Made by a program: the position numbers and the translations under genes
Notes under the pieces: generated by a model
Database searches by the model: none
What the model saw: the letters and a program-made list of their open reading frames with translations, nothing else
Told to the model about the DNA's origin: nothing
Shown here: in pieces, positions 55,378-64,000 of the stretch
Position numbering within the stretch: the first letter of the stretch is position 1
Layout of the letters: every line of letters begins with the position of its first letter
Assembly: GCF_028767125.1 (NCBI RefSeq)
Contig: NZ_JAKCWP010000007.1
Span: forward strand, 62,001 to 126,000
Source of the DNA: Chelativorans sp. YIM 93263
GTDB taxonomy: Bacteria > Pseudomonadota > Alphaproteobacteria > Rhizobiales > Rhizobiaceae
Length of the DNA: 64,000 nucleotides
Direction: 5' to 3'

Positions 55378-56261
55378 TGTCCGTCGCTCCGCAACCCGCT
55401 TCCCGCCTCCAATGGGTGCTCGGCGCGATCGCGCTGCCGAAACGCTGGCGCATTGGTGCCGGGCCGATCGTCGCCGCCCTCGTACTGGCGGCCATCGTCA
55501 TCGTCACACTTCTTTCGCCGGTAATTTCACCCCACAGTCCGATGGCCATGGATGCGCTCGAGCGCCTGAAAGGGCCAAGCGAGACCTATCCCCTGGGCAC
55601 TGACGCCTATGGACGGGACGTGCTGTCGCGTGTCATCACCGGCGGCCGCGTGTCACTCTTCATAGGCATCGGCGCGGCGGTCGTCAGTGTGCTGATCGGG
55701 CTCCTCATCGGGCTCGTCTCCGGCTTCTTCCGGCTGGCGGATGCCATCATCATGCGCATCATGGACAGCCTGATGGCGATCCCCGCCATCCTGCTCGCCA
55801 TCGCGCTTGTGGCGCTCAACGGACCCAGCATCTGGTCCGTCCTTTTCGCCATCACCATCCCGGAAATCCCTCGCGTGGTCAGGCTGGTGCGCTCTGTCGT
55901 GCTTTCGGCGCGTGAGGAGCCTTACGTCGAGGCGGCGATCACACTGGGCTCCTCAATGCCGAAAATCCTTTGGCAGCACCTGATGCCGAACACGCTGGCG
56001 CCTCTGATCGTTCAAGGCACCTATATCTGCGCTTCGGCCATTCTGACCGAGGCGATCCTGTCCTTCCTTGGTGCCGGTGTGAGCACGGAAATCCCCACTT
56101 GGGGCAATATCATGGCCGAGGGCCGGGTCTACTTCCAGCTGAAACCCTCGCTCATCTTCTGGCCCGGCCTGATGCTGTCGTTGTGCATCCTGTCCATCAA
56201 TCTGCTCGGCGATACGGCGCGAGACATGCTCGATCCGCGCCTGAAGAAGCGGGAGGCGTAA
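55377..56261 (+). CDS. ABC transporter permease, DppC type
   Basis: Second permease, 294 residues from ATG 55377, which shares a base with the dppB-type stop. N-terminal cytoplasmic segment then a helix near 28-52; HPLGTDAYGRD-like YPLGTDAYGRDVLSRVI near 71-87 is the DppC signature, and EEPYVEAAITLGSS near 178-191 is the EAA loop. Two bases separate it from the ATPase gene. The frame is open far upstream, but that part is the shadow of dppB. Confidence 0.93.
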   Translation: MSVAPQPASRLQWVLGAIALPKRWRIGAGPIVAALVLAAIVIVTLLSPVISPHSPMAMDALERLKGPSETYPLGTDAYGRDVLSRVITGGRVSLFIGIGAAVVSVLIGLLIGLVSGFFRLADAIIMRIMDSLMAIPAILLAIALVALNGPSIWSVLFAITIPEIPRVVRLVRSVVLSAREEPYVEAAITLGSSMPKILWQHLMPNTLAPLIVQGTYICASAILTEAILSFLGAGVSTEIPTWGNIMAEGRVYFQLKPSLIFWPGLMLSLCILSINLLGDTARDMLDPRLKKREA

Positions 56262-56263
56262 CC

Positions 56264-57925
<1,662 letters not shown>

Positions 57926-57955
57926 GCCGGCTTGGGACGTCAGGAGGTCTTGTCC

Positions 57956-59119
57956 ATGCCCGTATTGCCGAAGATTGCCGATTACGCCGAGGAACTGACG
58001 GCGATCCGCCGCGATTTCCACGCCAATCCGGAAATCGGATTCGAGGAGGAGCGGACGTCCGGCATCGTCGCTGATCTTCTGAAATCCTGGGGTGTGGACG
58101 AGGTGCACACCGGTATTGGCAAGACCGGCGTCGTCGGCGTGATCAAGGGTAAGGGTGAGAACGGCCGCACGATCGGGCTGCGCGCCGACATGGACGCGCT
58201 GCCGATGGACGAGCTCACAAATCTTCCCTACGCCTCGAAGAACCCCGGCCGCTTTCACGGCTGCGGGCATGACGGCCACACGACCATGCTTCTCGGCGCG
58301 GCGCGGTATCTTGCCGAGACAAAGGATTTCGCCGGGCGCGCCGTGGTGATCTTCCAGCCTGCTGAAGAGGGACTCGGCGGCGCGCGCGCCATGCTGGCCG
58401 AGAATTTGTTCGAAAAATTCCCGTGCGACGAAATCTACGGCATGCACAACAATCCGATGGCGGAACCGAATCAAGTGGGGGTGAAACCTGGTGCGGCCAT
58501 GGCTGGCGCCACCATGTTCGACATCACGATTCAGGGCGTGGGCAGCCACGGCGCCATGCCGCATTTCTCGAAGGATCCGATTGTTATCGGAACGGCGCTG
58601 GTGCAGAACCTGCAATCGGTGGTCAGCCGGAATGTCGAGGCGACAAAGCCGGCCGTCGTTTCGGTTACGCAATTCCATTCCGGTTCGGCCTACAATGTCG
58701 TGCCGGACAGAGCCGAACTCTCCGGTACGATCCGCTATTTCGAAGATGAGGTGAAGGAGCGGATTCACGATCGTGTCCGCAATCTTTGCGCTGGTTTTGC
58801 GCAGGCGCACGAGGTCGAAATCGACGTCGACCTGCGCGATGTCTTTACCGTTCTCATGAACGACCCGGCCTGCTCGCAGGCCTATATCGATGCCGCCGCC
58901 GAAATCGTCGGACCGGAAAACGCTTCTGAGAAGGACGAACTCGTCACCGGCAGCGAGGACTTTGCCGACATGCTTCAGGCCGTACCGGGTGCTTACTGCA
59001 CCATTGGACACAAGGGGTCCGTGCCGTTGCACAATCCCGGCTTCGTACTCGACGACGACATGCTGCCGGTCGGGGCGAGCGTTTTGGCACGCATCGTCGA
59101 AAAACGCCTGCCGCTATAA
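57956..59119 (+). CDS. M20 family amidohydrolase, HipO/N-acyl amino acid type
   Basis: Cytoplasmic zinc or manganese hydrolase of 387 residues from ATG 57956, with CAGGAGG as ribosome site. IGFEEERTSGIV near 30-41, GLRADMDALPMDEL near 78, HGCGHDGHTTMLL (metal ligands) near 101-113, the acid/base PAEEGLGGARAM near 140, HNNPM for the bridging His and a late TGSEDFADM are all family motifs. Family members deacylate N-acyl amino acids or cleave hippurate-like amides. Second hydrolase of the operon, with the M81 gene upstream and another M20 gene downstream. Confidence 0.93.
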   Translation: MPVLPKIADYAEELTAIRRDFHANPEIGFEEERTSGIVADLLKSWGVDEVHTGIGKTGVVGVIKGKGENGRTIGLRADMDALPMDELTNLPYASKNPGRFHGCGHDGHTTMLLGAARYLAETKDFAGRAVVIFQPAEEGLGGARAMLAENLFEKFPCDEIYGMHNNPMAEPNQVGVKPGAAMAGATMFDITIQGVGSHGAMPHFSKDPIVIGTALVQNLQSVVSRNVEATKPAVVSVTQFHSGSAYNVVPDRAELSGTIRYFEDEVKERIHDRVRNLCAGFAQAHEVEIDVDLRDVFTVLMNDPACSQAYIDAAAEIVGPENASEKDELVTGSEDFADMLQAVPGAYCTIGHKGSVPLHNPGFVLDDDMLPVGASVLARIVEKRLPL

Positions 59120-59147
59120 ACAACGCGCTTTAATCTTCGAGGTCCCG

Positions 59148-60278
59148 ATGAATGCTTTGAACCTGCCCTTCGAAACCGATTCCATGCTTGCCGGGCTGAA
59201 GCCCTGGGTGGAATGCGAGAGCCCGACGTTCGATGCCGCTGCGGTCGACCGCATGATGGACCTTGCCGCCTACGATCTTGCGGCGGCAGGGGCCGAGATC
59301 GAGCGCATTCCCGGCCGCATGGGCTATGGCGGCTCGGTTCGTGCGCGCTTTCCGCACAGGGACCAGGGCAAGCCCGGAGTTCTCATCTCCGGCCATCTCG
59401 ATACGGTGCATCCCATCGGCACGCTGGAGACAAACCCCTGGCGTGTCGAGCATGGCCGCTGCTACGGGCCCGGCATTCAGGACATGAAGGGCGGCAACTA
59501 TGTCTGCCTGGAAGCCATTCGTCAGCTTGCACTCGCCGGCATCGAGACAGCCCTGCCCGTGACGGTCCTTTTCACGCCCGACGAAGAGGTCGGCACGCCT
59601 TCCACGCGCGAGCTTATCGAGATGGAAGCGCGCAAGAACAAGTACGTTCTGGTGCCGGAGCCGGCGCGCGCTGACGGCGGCGCAGTGACGGGCCGCTATG
59701 CCATCGCGCGGTTCAACGTGAGGACCTTTGGAAAGCCAAGCCATGCCGGCTGGGCGCTGAAAGACGGGCGTTCGGCCATTGCGGCAATGGCGAAAAAGAT
59801 TCTCGATATCGAAGCCATGACGACGGATGATTGCACATTCAGCGTCGGTGTCGTGCATGCCGGCCAATGGGTGAATTGCGTCTCTTCATCCTGCAATGCG
59901 GAAGTTCTCAGCATGGCCAAGCGGCAGGAGGACCTAGACCACGGCGTGGAGAGAATGCTGGCTCTTTCCGGCGAGGAAAACGGTGTGACGGTGGAGGTGA
60001 CACGTGGTGTCACCCGGCCGGTGTGGGAACCGGACGAAGGCACGATGGCTGTTTACGAGACCGCGCGCAGCATTGCCTCCGAGCTCGGCTTCGGACTTAC
60101 CCACGACAGCGCCGGCGGCGGCTCGGATGGCAACTTCACCGGTGCGCTGGGGATACCGACGCTGGACTCAATCGGCGTGCGCGGCGCCGGACTGCACACG
60201 CTCGACGAGCATATCGAGATCGACAGCCTGGTCGAGCGTGCTCAGCTTGCCGCGGGACTTCTGACGCGGCTGAAATAA
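59148..60278 (+). CDS. M20 family metallopeptidase, glutamate carboxypeptidase (CPG2/ArgE) type
   Basis: A 376-residue metalloenzyme from ATG 59148 (GAGGTCCCG), of the carboxypeptidase G2 branch, unlike the HipO type next to it. SGHLDTVHPIGTLE near 80, GPGIQDMKGGNYV (bridging Asp) near 107, TPDEEVGTPSTREL (catalytic Glu) near 142 and GKPSHAGW near 193 are seen, with a final GLHTLDEHIEIDSL metal His. Family members remove C-terminal glutamate from folates or cut N-acyl amino acids. Last gene of the operon: two different M20 enzymes plus M81 suggest stepwise breakdown of one compound. Confidence 0.9.
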   Translation: MNALNLPFETDSMLAGLKPWVECESPTFDAAAVDRMMDLAAYDLAAAGAEIERIPGRMGYGGSVRARFPHRDQGKPGVLISGHLDTVHPIGTLETNPWRVEHGRCYGPGIQDMKGGNYVCLEAIRQLALAGIETALPVTVLFTPDEEVGTPSTRELIEMEARKNKYVLVPEPARADGGAVTGRYAIARFNVRTFGKPSHAGWALKDGRSAIAAMAKKILDIEAMTTDDCTFSVGVVHAGQWVNCVSSSCNAEVLSMAKRQEDLDHGVERMLALSGEENGVTVEVTRGVTRPVWEPDEGTMAVYETARSIASELGFGLTHDSAGGGSDGNFTGALGIPTLDSIGVRGAGLHTLDEHIEIDSLVERAQLAAGLLTRLK

Positions 60279-60302
60279 TCCGCATGCCGCGTTTTATGTC
60301 TT

Positions 60303-60320
60303 ATATCTGACAACAGATAT
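60303..60320. other. AT-rich hairpin at convergent gene end
   Basis: ATATCTG-ACAA-CAGATAT, a 7-bp stem, lies between the end of the M20 operon (60278) and the end of purU (60354). No good T-run. It may be a weak bidirectional terminator. Confidence 0.35.
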
Positions 60321-60353
60321 TAGATACGGGCCTTAGGACCTTGCAGTGTTCAG

Positions 60354-61202
60354 CTATCGGGCGAACACCACCGTCTTGCGTCCATTGAGCAGGACCCGGG
60401 CCTCCAGGTGCCAGGCGACGGCACGGGCGAGCACCCGCCTCTCTATATCCCGGCCCTTGCGCACCAGATCTTCCGGCGTGTCGGCATGGCTGACCGGCTC
60501 GACATCCTGTGCCACGATCGGCCCCTCGTCCAGATCGCTGGTGACGTAGTGGGCGGTCGCGCCGATCATTTTCACGCCGCGCTCGTACGCCTGGTGATAG
60601 GGCTTGGCGCCCTTGAACCCGGGCAGGAAGCTGTGATGGATGTTGATGCAACGGCCGGTGAGATAGGCCGAAAAGGCGTCTGACAGAACCTGCATGTATC
60701 GGGCCAGCACAACCAGTTCAGCACCCGTTTCCTCGATCACCGCCCGGATCTGCGCCTCCTGCTGGGGCTTGGTTTCCTTTGTGATGGGGAAATGATGAAA
60801 GGGAATGCCGGAATCCACCGTCAGGTTTAGCGCCTCGCGCGGATGGTTGGACACAATGGCGACCACATCCATGTCCAACTCGCCGATGCGCGTCCGGTAG
60901 AGCAGGTCGCCGAGACAATGGTCGAATTTCGATACGAGAATAAGCACCCTCCGGCGCTGTCCCGCCGGGCGCAGCGCCCATTCGAAGCCGAAGCGTTCGG
61001 CCTCGGGGCGAAGCGCGGCTTCGAAATGCTCTATAGAATTCTCCATGGCGAAAGCGACACGCATGAAGAACTTGCCCGTCTGGCTGTCGTCGAACTGATG
61101 GGCTTCCGTGATGTTACCGCCGTTTTCCGCGAGATGGCCCGCGACGGCGGCCACGATGCCGGGGCGGTTATCGCAGCGAAGGGTCAGGATGTAGTTCGTC
61201 AT
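60354..61202 (-). CDS. purU: Formyltetrahydrofolate deformylase
   Basis: Hydrolyses 10-formyltetrahydrofolate to formate and tetrahydrofolate. The 282-residue product has an N-terminal ACT domain (about 4-80, [19 protein letters not shown]) and a C-terminal formyltransferase fold with [26 protein letters not shown] (catalytic His) and [16 protein letters not shown] (catalytic Asp). The start ATG 61202 has a modest ribosome site. Stands alone on the minus strand. Relatives often cluster with choline/glycine-betaine demethylation genes; here only the distant folD and GlxA-type regulator hint at such a link. Confidence 0.94.
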   Translation of the reverse strand: MTNYILTLRCDNRPGIVAAVAGHLAENGGNITEAHQFDDSQTGKFFMRVAFAMENSIEHFEAALRPEAERFGFEWALRPAGQRRRVLILVSKFDHCLGDLLYRTRIGELDMDVVAIVSNHPREALNLTVDSGIPFHHFPITKETKPQQEAQIRAVIEETGAELVVLARYMQVLSDAFSAYLTGRCINIHHSFLPGFKGAKPYHQAYERGVKMIGATAHYVTSDLDEGPIVAQDVEPVSHADTPEDLVRKGRDIERRVLARAVAWHLEARVLLNGRKTVVFAR

Positions 61203-61642
61203 TGAAAACCTACTGTCGAATCAAACGGGCGGACGACGGATGAATGCGGGCCTTATCTGCACTCATTCGTTGCGGTGCGCCAGGTCCTGTTGGTCGCACC
61301 GGTGTGCATCTCTTTCTGTATACATCCTCTTCGAGGCCAGAGCGCGAATAAGCGTTACTTTACTCATTCTCTTTCTCTTCGATTCTGCACGAAGATTCGC
61401 GCAGCGCAATCCATAATGAATACCTATGGTATACTGAATGCGAGTGAGACGGTGAAGCTTCCGAACCGCCGCAGGGGCTTCGAGATTGAGTGCGGCAGGC
61501 GCTGTTTCATCAGATATGGCCCTGATCCTAAACTAAAGACGAATTGAGAAGCGGTTTCACCAAGTGGCAGGGTGTGCACCGGTGGTCCGTTCGGGCCTGC
61601 GAGGCTTTTTTGCCCTCGTTCGATCGTTAGGGAGGAAAATTT
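61203..61642. promoter_or_regulatory. Divergent control region purU / binding-protein gene
   Basis: A 440-base gap. It has the perfect 13-base palindrome ATACC-TAT-GGTAT at 61420-61432, overlapping TATACT at 61430-61435 that could act as a -10; a clear -35 is lacking. A 43-codon frame from ATG 61416 to 61547 has no ribosome site and is not called. I see no recognised riboswitch. Confidence 0.35.
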
Positions 61643-62983
61643 ATGAAGCTGTTCAATGTAAATCGCCGCCGCTTCCTGCGCGGAAGCGTAGCGGCCGGCG
61701 CGGGCCTTGCGTTGCCGACCATCTTCACCAGCGCTTCGCGGGCGCAGGGATACTGCAATGAACCTACGGGATCGAGCGTGGTGCTCGGCTTCAATGTTCC
61801 GCAGACGGGACCCTATGCTGATGAGGGTGCCGACGAGCTTCGCGCTCTGCAACTCGCGGCGAAGCACCTCAACGGCGAGGGCGATGGCGGCATGCTGAAC
61901 ACCTTCACCGGTTCGCAACTCCAAGGCAACGGCATTCTGGGCAAGAAGGTCGAGTACGTCACCGGCGACACCCAGACGAAGTCCGACGCCGCGCGCGCCT
62001 CCGCGAGACGCATGATCGAGAAGGACGGCGCGCTCATGATCACCGGCGGCTCGTCTTCCGGCGTTGCCGTCGCCGTGCAGTCACTCTGCCAGGAAGCCGG
62101 TGTGATCTTCATGGCCGGTCTTACGCACTCCAACGATACGACCGGCAAAGACAAGAGGCGTAACGGTTTCCGGCATTTCTTCAACGCTTATATGTCCGGC
62201 CAGGCACTGGGGCCGGTGCTTGCCGAAAGCTATGGCAATGACCGCAGGGCCTACCACCTGACCGCCGATTACACCTGGGGCTGGACGCAGGAAGAGTCCA
62301 TCAAGGCGACGACGGAGCAGCTCGGCTGGGAAACTGTCGAAACCGTGCGCACGCCGCTCGGCGCCGGCGACTTCTCGCAGTACATCACGCCAGTCGTCAA
62401 CTCGGGTGCCGATGTGCTGATCTTGAACCACTACGGCAAGGACATGGTCAATTCCCTGACCCAGGCCGTCCAGTTCGGACTTCGCGAACGGGAGGCGAAC
62501 GGCAAGGATTTCCAGATCGTCGTGCCGCTGTTCTCCGAACTGATGGCGCAGGGTGCGGGCGAGGCCATCAAGGGAATTTACGGCACGGCCAACTGGGATT
62601 GGAAGCTGGAGAACGACGGCACTCAGGCCTTCACCAAATCCTTTGGCCAGGAATATGGTCAGCCGCCATCCCAGGCCGCACATACGTGTTATGTGCAGGC
62701 GCTGCTCTACGCGAATGCCGTTGAAACGGCCGGTACGTTCAACCCCGAGGGCGTGGTGGAAGCGCTCGAGGATCTCGAGTTCGACGGTCTCGGAAACGGC
62801 CCGACACTTTATCGCGGCGCCGACCACCAGTGCTTTAAACCGGTTCTGGTGGTGCAGGGCAAAGAGGAGCCGCAGGACAAGTTCGACCTGCTTGAGGTCG
62901 TCCGAGAAGTCCCGACCGAGCAGGTCACGTATGATCCGTCCATCTTCGGCGGCGAGCTTGGTGACGTGAACGGCCAGTGCTGA
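61643..62983 (+). CDS. Tat-exported ABC substrate-binding protein, Urt/Liv type
   Basis: Periplasmic receptor of the branched-chain amino acid/urea/amide family, 446 residues from ATG 61643 (AGGGAGGAAAATTT). The N-terminus NRRRFLRGSVAAGAG carries a twin-arginine signal, with cleavage near SRAQ (about 36). VVLGFNVPQTGPYADEGADE near 47-66 is the type-1 periplasmic fold opening, and YHLTADYTWGWTQEES near 205 a later strand. Urea, short amides or hydrophobic amino acids are possible ligands. A strong hairpin and a LivH-type permease follow, so it opens an importer operon running past the window. Confidence 0.9.
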   Translation: MKLFNVNRRRFLRGSVAAGAGLALPTIFTSASRAQGYCNEPTGSSVVLGFNVPQTGPYADEGADELRALQLAAKHLNGEGDGGMLNTFTGSQLQGNGILGKKVEYVTGDTQTKSDAARASARRMIEKDGALMITGGSSSGVAVAVQSLCQEAGVIFMAGLTHSNDTTGKDKRRNGFRHFFNAYMSGQALGPVLAESYGNDRRAYHLTADYTWGWTQEESIKATTEQLGWETVETVRTPLGAGDFSQYITPVVNSGADVLILNHYGKDMVNSLTQAVQFGLREREANGKDFQIVVPLFSELMAQGAGEAIKGIYGTANWDWKLENDGTQAFTKSFGQEYGQPPSQAAHTCYVQALLYANAVETAGTFNPEGVVEALEDLEFDGLGNGPTLYRGADHQCFKPVLVVQGKEEPQDKFDLLEVVREVPTEQVTYDPSIFGGELGDVNGQC

Positions 62984-63000
62984 AGGACTGCATAACGGGA

Positions 63001-63023
63001 GCGGGCGGCGTGCGGCCGCCCGC
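63001..63023 (+). other. Intercistronic hairpin after Urt/Liv binding-protein gene
   Basis: GCGGGCGGC (63001-63009), loop GTGCG, GCCGCCCGC (63015-63023): a perfect 9-bp stem 17 bases after the receptor stop and before the permease start, without a T-run. Third case in this window of a hairpin placed right after a receptor gene. Confidence 0.7.
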
Positions 63024-63088
63024 CTTATCCCGCGTGCGATCCCTCACTGGCTCTAGCTCGCCCCCCCCACGGGCAACGGTGGTTTTGA

Positions 63089-64000
63089 ATGGACGCTTTC
63101 ATAATTCAGCTACTCAACGGATTGGACAAGGGCGGTGCCTACGCGCTGATCGCGCTGGGCCTCACCCTCGTCTTTGGAACACTGGGCGTGGTGAACTTCG
63201 CCCATGGCGCACTCTTCATGCTGGGAGCCTTTGTGGCTGTGGCCGTCCGGCGCATTCTTCAGCTCGAAACGGTGACGGTCGACCCGGACAGGCTCACTCC
63301 CTGGGGGTCCCCCATGGAAATCCGAACGCCGCTCGTTCAGGCATGGCTCGGCGATTTCGGCGAGGTCCTGCTACAATATTCCGTTCCGCTTTCCATTCTG
63401 GTGGCGATTCCGTTCATGCTGGCCGTCGGGCTGGCGATGGAACGTGGGCTTATCCGTTTTTTCTACCGCCGCACCCATGCCGAGCAAATTCTTGTAACCT
63501 TCGGCCTGGCCATCGTGCTTCAGGAGATCATCAAAGCCTTCTTCGGTGCCAACCCTATTCCCGTCAGCGCCCCGGAAGCGCTCGCTGGCAGCGCTAACGT
63601 GGGTGCATGGCTGGGGCTGGAATCCGGCGTTTACTACCCTTGGTGGCGCTTGGTCTATCTCGCGTTCTCCATACTGATGGCGGGCCTTGTGATCGCTTTT
63701 CTACAGTTCACCACCTGGGGTATGGTCGTGCGCGCCGGGATGCAGGACCGCCAGACGGTCGGCTTTCTCGGCATCAACATACAACGCCGCTTTACTGTCG
63801 TATTCGGTATTGCAGCTGCCATCGCCGGGATTGCAGGAGCAATGTACACGCCCATCGTGCCGGCGAACTACCATATGGGTATGGATTTCCTCGTGCTTTC
63901 CTTCGTGGTGGTGGTGGTCGGCGGCATGGGCTCGGTTGCCGGGGCGGTCCTCGCAGGCTTCCTGCTCGGTGTGCTGCAGAGCTTCGTATCCATGAATGAA
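63089..64000 (+). CDS. Branched-chain amino acid-type ABC permease, LivH type (3' end cut by window)
   Basis: Membrane permease beginning at ATG 63089 and open to the last base, so at least 304 residues with no stop seen. The start reads DAFIIQLLNGLDKGGAYALI, followed by GLTLVFGTLGVVNFAHGALF, the LivH signature. A periplasmic insert follows the first helices (about residues 60-90). Later segments are VVVVGGMGSVAGAVLAGFL, near the C-terminal end of the family, so only a short tail is missing. No obvious ribosome site (GGTTTTGA region). Partner of the receptor gene 105 bases upstream; a LivM permease and ATPases presumably follow outside the window. Confidence 0.9.
   Translation, partial: MDAFIIQLLNGLDKGGAYALIALGLTLVFGTLGVVNFAHGALFMLGAFVAVAVRRILQLETVTVDPDRLTPWGSPMEIRTPLVQAWLGDFGEVLLQYSVPLSILVAIPFMLAVGLAMERGLIRFFYRRTHAEQILVTFGLAIVLQEIIKAFFGANPIPVSAPEALAGSANVGAWLGLESGVYYPWWRLVYLAFSILMAGLVIAFLQFTTWGMVVRAGMQDRQTVGFLGINIQRRFTVVFGIAAAIAGIAGAMYTPIVPANYHMGMDFLVLSFVVVVVGGMGSVAGAVLAGFLLGVLQSFVSMNE

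Noticed and set aside
61416-61547. 43-codon frame upstream of the Urt/Liv receptor
   Set aside because: No ribosome binding site and composition typical of chance frames; the DNA more likely serves as a control region.
61296-61584. Direct repeat GCACCGGTG at 61296 and 61576
   Set aside because: Nine bases 280 apart in GC-rich DNA; too weak to call a regulatory or mobile repeat.

Overview
The window reads as chromosome of an alphaproteobacterium, most likely of the order Hyphomicrobiales (rhizobia-like, Phyllobacteriaceae-type). This rests on high GC content, a zwf-pgl-edd Entner-Doudoroff operon, an AceA/ScfR-type regulator pair, two glutamine-synthetase-like PuuA proteins, and an oxidative hexuronate pathway whose cycloisomerase and lactone isomerase closely resemble the Agrobacterium enzymes Gci and Gli as I recall them. 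The genus is a guess. I saw no rRNA, tRNA, CRISPR, phage or insertion-sequence genes. The window is gene-dense core and accessory metabolism, rich in ABC, TRAP and other transporters.

Layout. 1-1850: end of an envelope gene (AsmA family). 1860-7498 (minus): a putrescine operon, puuA-potF-potG-potH-potI. 7598-9670: a zinc-free quinone oxidoreductase and a LysR regulator. 9687-12906: an ScfR-type regulator facing isocitrate lyase, which is followed by a small conserved-looking gene. 12907-13557: an inverted repeat that sequesters a ribosome binding site, then a pseudo-receiver protein. 13565-18762: Lrp regulator, LysE exporter, Asp/Glu-racemase-like enzyme, second puuA and puuB, which together suggest amino acid and polyamine handling. 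18842-23743: bluB, then SLC13 permease, SDR and aldehyde dehydrogenase on the minus strand.

23951-27953: zwf-pgl-edd. 27954-28723: 770 bases without a credible gene but with several strong hairpins. 28724-32286: MHS-type MFS transporter, GlxA-type AraC regulator, a REP-like repeat and folD. 32619-41017: a divergent hexuronate locus. Leftward lie dctP-dctQ-dctM-udh-SDR, rightward gntR-kdgD-gci-gli, with back-to-back promoters between them and a terminator after gli. Together they would import a uronate, oxidise it to an aldarolactone, open and dehydrate it, and yield 2-oxoglutarate semialdehyde. 41203-45515: an RND efflux pump and its adaptor. 45848-48420: a Na/phosphate symporter and a diacylglycerol-kinase-like lipid kinase.

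48556-60278: the least understood cluster. It has a class III aminotransferase and an IclR regulator (minus), then (plus) an M81/MlrC peptidase, a complete dipeptide-type ABC importer with fused ATPases, and two different M20 hydrolases. I read it as one uptake-and-hydrolysis system for an unknown amide or peptide-like compound, and it is the best candidate here for an undescribed system. 60354-64000: purU (minus), then a Tat-exported binding protein and a LivH-type permease that runs off the window end.

A recurring feature is a strong hairpin just after a binding-protein gene and before the next transporter gene (potF, the dipeptide-type gene and the Urt/Liv-type gene). This arrangement is usually read as protecting the abundant binding-protein mRNA.
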